This document shows positions 6,767-8,061 of a stretch of DNA of 8,061 nucleotides, piece by piece. Below the pieces are notes generated by a model. It was not told the origin of the DNA. It saw only the letters and a list, made by a program, of their open reading frames with translations, and ran no database searches. The DNA lies in NCBI GenBank assembly GCA_013362725.1, contig JABFVP010000103.1:1-8061 (forward strand), given 5' to 3'. Numbering within the stretch: position 1 is the first letter of the stretch; each line of letters begins with the position of its first letter. The stretch is from Cupriavidus sp. (GTDB taxonomy: Bacteria > Pseudomonadota > Gammaproteobacteria > Burkholderiales > Burkholderiaceae). Made by a program: the position numbers and the translations under genes.

Positions 6767-7990
6767 TCAGCGAGCCGTGCCGGCCTGCGCCGTCGCGGCG
6801 GCCGAGGCCGGGGCCAGCGCGGCCAGGTAGATCGCCTCGTACTGGTCCAGCGCGCGTTCCGCGGAGAAATGCCGCACCCACGCCAGCGAGTCGGCCGATA
6901 GCTGGTCGAGCCGGGCCTGCGGCCACGACAGCAGCTCCACCAGCACGCCCACGTTGCGCCGGGCCCAGGCCTGCGCCTGCTCAGGCTCCATCGGCTCCAT
7001 CAGCAGCGCCAGCCCGCCACCGATCTCCTGCATCGGCGCCCGCGCCGTGGTCAGCACCGGAATGCCGCACGCCATGGCCTCGATCACTGGCCAGCCGAAG
7101 CCCTCTTCCAGGCTCGGGAACAGCAGCACCGCCGCAAGCGCATAGGCGGCGTGCACGGCCGCGGTGGACATGCCCTCCAGGAAGCGCACCCTGCCGCCCA
7201 GCCGCTCCGCGCCGGCGGCCAGCTCGCGCATGGCGGGGGTCGGCTCGGGACCGATCATCCACAGCGGGCGCGGCGCCGCCGCGGCACCGCTGCCGCCCGC
7301 ATTGCTGGCCTCGCAATAGGCCTGGTATAGCGCCAGCACGCCTTCGCGGTTCTTGTACCACTGGTTGCCGCCGATATGGACCAGCATGCCGGGCTCGATC
7401 TCGTCGATGCCGGCCGCGCGCAGCCGGCGTATGGCGACATCGGGCGCGAGCGGACGGAACGGATAATTGAGGCCGTTGTGCACCACGCGCACCTGCGGGC
7501 TCGGTCCCGGATGCAGGCGCAGCAGGTCGTGCGCGGTCTTCTCCGACACTGCGACAAAGTTCCTCCCCAGTCCGATGCCGCGCAGGATCAGCGCCTGGTA
7601 GAGGCGCCCGCTGGCCGACAGCCGGCGGCCGGCAAACTCGCCGGCGGCGGTGCGCTGCGCGATAAAGTCGTGGCAGTGGATCACATGCGGGCGCCGGTGC
7701 AGCAGCCACATCCACATGCCCAGCGAATGATCGGTCAGCACCAGCAGCGCGCCGGCGCCCTCGCGCCGCAGCCGCCACCACGCCCACGCCGGGAACAGCA
7801 TGTACTGGTCGACATAGCCGAGCCACTTGCGCAGGCCCGGGCGCGTCGACAGCCGCACCAGCACGGCGGGCGGGGTCCACAGCAGGGCCTCGTGGCCGCG
7901 CTCGCGCATGCCCTCGACGATCATGGCCGCGAAGCGGTCCATGCTGTGGCTGCCGAAAAAGACCGGATGACCGAACAGGATGAGCCTCAT
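6767..7990 (-). CDS. family 4 glycosyltransferase
   Basis: The 407-residue product is a retaining GT-B fold glycosyltransferase of the GT4 group. The N-terminal acceptor domain starts with MRLILFGHPVFFGSHSMDRF and has PHVIHCHDFIA (101-111) and NFVAVSEKTAHDLL (144-157). The donor domain has VRVVHNGLNYPF (167-178), MLVHIGGNQWYKNREGVLA (202-220), PLWMIGPEP (242-250) and the E-x7-E site SLEEGFGWPVIEAMACG (293-309) with Glu296 and Glu304. The C-terminus ends in an Ala-rich tail. No membrane segment is clear. The start is fixed by the first beta strand. No good ribosome binding site precedes it, which would fit translational coupling to an upstream minus-strand gene through the ATGA at 7990-7987. 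It faces the wcaI operon, so it belongs to a separate transcript. Donor and acceptor are unknown. Confidence 0.88.
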   Translation of the reverse strand: MRLILFGHPVFFGSHSMDRFAAMIVEGMRERGHEALLWTPPAVLVRLSTRPGLRKWLGYVDQYMLFPAWAWWRLRREGAGALLVLTDHSLGMWMWLLHRRPHVIHCHDFIAQRTAAGEFAGRRLSASGRLYQALILRGIGLGRNFVAVSEKTAHDLLRLHPGPSPQVRVVHNGLNYPFRPLAPDVAIRRLRAAGIDEIEPGMLVHIGGNQWYKNREGVLALYQAYCEASNAGGSGAAAAPRPLWMIGPEPTPAMRELAAGAERLGGRVRFLEGMSTAAVHAAYALAAVLLFPSLEEGFGWPVIEAMACGIPVLTTARAPMQEIGGGLALLMEPMEPEQAQAWARRNVGVLVELLSWPQARLDQLSADSLAWVRHFSAERALDQYEAIYLAALAPASAAATAQAGTAR

Positions 7991-8061
7991 ATTGCTGGAT
8001 CGATGTGGATGCCCGATGTGGATGCCGATGTGGCCGGGCAGGCCGCGTGGCCCGCGGCCTG
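7987..8061 (-). CDS. possible 3' end of an upstream minus-strand gene
   Basis: On the minus strand a frame is open from the window edge for 24 codons, ending PATSASTSGIHIDPAI before a TGA at 7989-7987. This stop overlaps the glycosyltransferase ATG as ATGA, the arrangement seen between coupled genes. The weak ribosome binding site of the downstream gene agrees with coupling. Against it, the stretch includes a 13-bp tandem repeat and a strong hairpin, which suit non-coding DNA. It is too short to identify. Confidence 0.35.
   Translation of the reverse strand, partial: QAAGHAACPATSASTSGIHIDPAI
8001..8033. repeat. 13-bp tandem repeat upstream of the minus-strand GT
   Basis: CGATGTGGATGCC occurs twice in tandem without change (8001-8013 and 8014-8026). 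An 8-bp partial third copy, CGATGTGG, starts at the last base of copy two (8026-8033). The array ends 11 bp before the ATG of the glycosyltransferase on the minus strand. Confidence 0.85.
8039..8061. repeat. 9-bp GC-rich inverted repeat at the right edge
   Basis: CAGGCCGCG (8039-8047) and CGCGGCCTG (8053-8061) are exact inverted repeats around TGGCC. The repeat reaches the last base of the window and may be longer. It could be a hairpin in an intergenic leader, a terminator of the upstream gene without a T-run, or part of a repeated element. Confidence 0.6.

Noticed and set aside
1..8061. CRISPR array, tRNA, rRNA or insertion sequence
   Set aside because: No spaced repeat array, no tRNA-like clover pattern, no transposase and no long terminal inverted repeats were seen.

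Overview
The window is GC-rich chromosome-like DNA, probably from a beta-proteobacterium of the Burkholderiales (Cupriavidus/Ralstonia-like). That placement rests on base composition, strong G/C third-position codon use and the WXXGXW-repeat protein tail at the left edge, so it is an inference. The content is part of an exopolysaccharide or capsule locus built around GDP-L-fucose supply and glycosyltransferases of the colanic-acid type.

Layout: (1) 1-188, the 3' end of a plus-strand gene for a small WXXGXW-repeat protein. (2) 189-912, about 720 bp of non-coding DNA. Its 340-700 part is clearly more AT-rich than the rest and holds small dyads and a weak promoter candidate. (3) 913-1893, a LuxR/GerE-type regulator with a degenerate receiver domain. 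(4) 1978-2931, a family 2 glycosyltransferase. (5) 3039-4237, gmd (GDP-mannose 4,6-dehydratase), broken as read by what looks like a 10-nt deletion at about 3377/3378. (6) 4266-5258, fcl (GDP-L-fucose synthase). (7) 5283-6533, a WcaI-type glycosyltransferase. Genes 4-7 run in one direction with short gaps and look like one operon. (8) 6534-6766, a convergent junction with a 22-codon plus-strand ORF with a good ribosome binding site and a minus-strand stretch that looks like the 3' end of a protein gene. (9) 6767-7990, a minus-strand family 4 glycosyltransferase, possibly coupled by an ATGA overlap to another minus-strand gene entering from the right edge.

Expected cooperation: Gmd turns GDP-mannose into GDP-4-keto-6-deoxymannose, Fcl epimerises and reduces this to GDP-L-fucose, and the glycosyltransferases place sugars on a lipid-linked repeat unit. 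The regulator next to the long leader region is a candidate controller. No flippase, polymerase, export or initiating phosphotransferase gene is in the window, so the locus must continue outside it or be incomplete.

Points most worth a second look are the gmd lesion, the regulator whose phospho-acceptor aspartate is missing, the dyads in the AT-rich leader, and the apparent gene remnants at the convergent junction near 6640.
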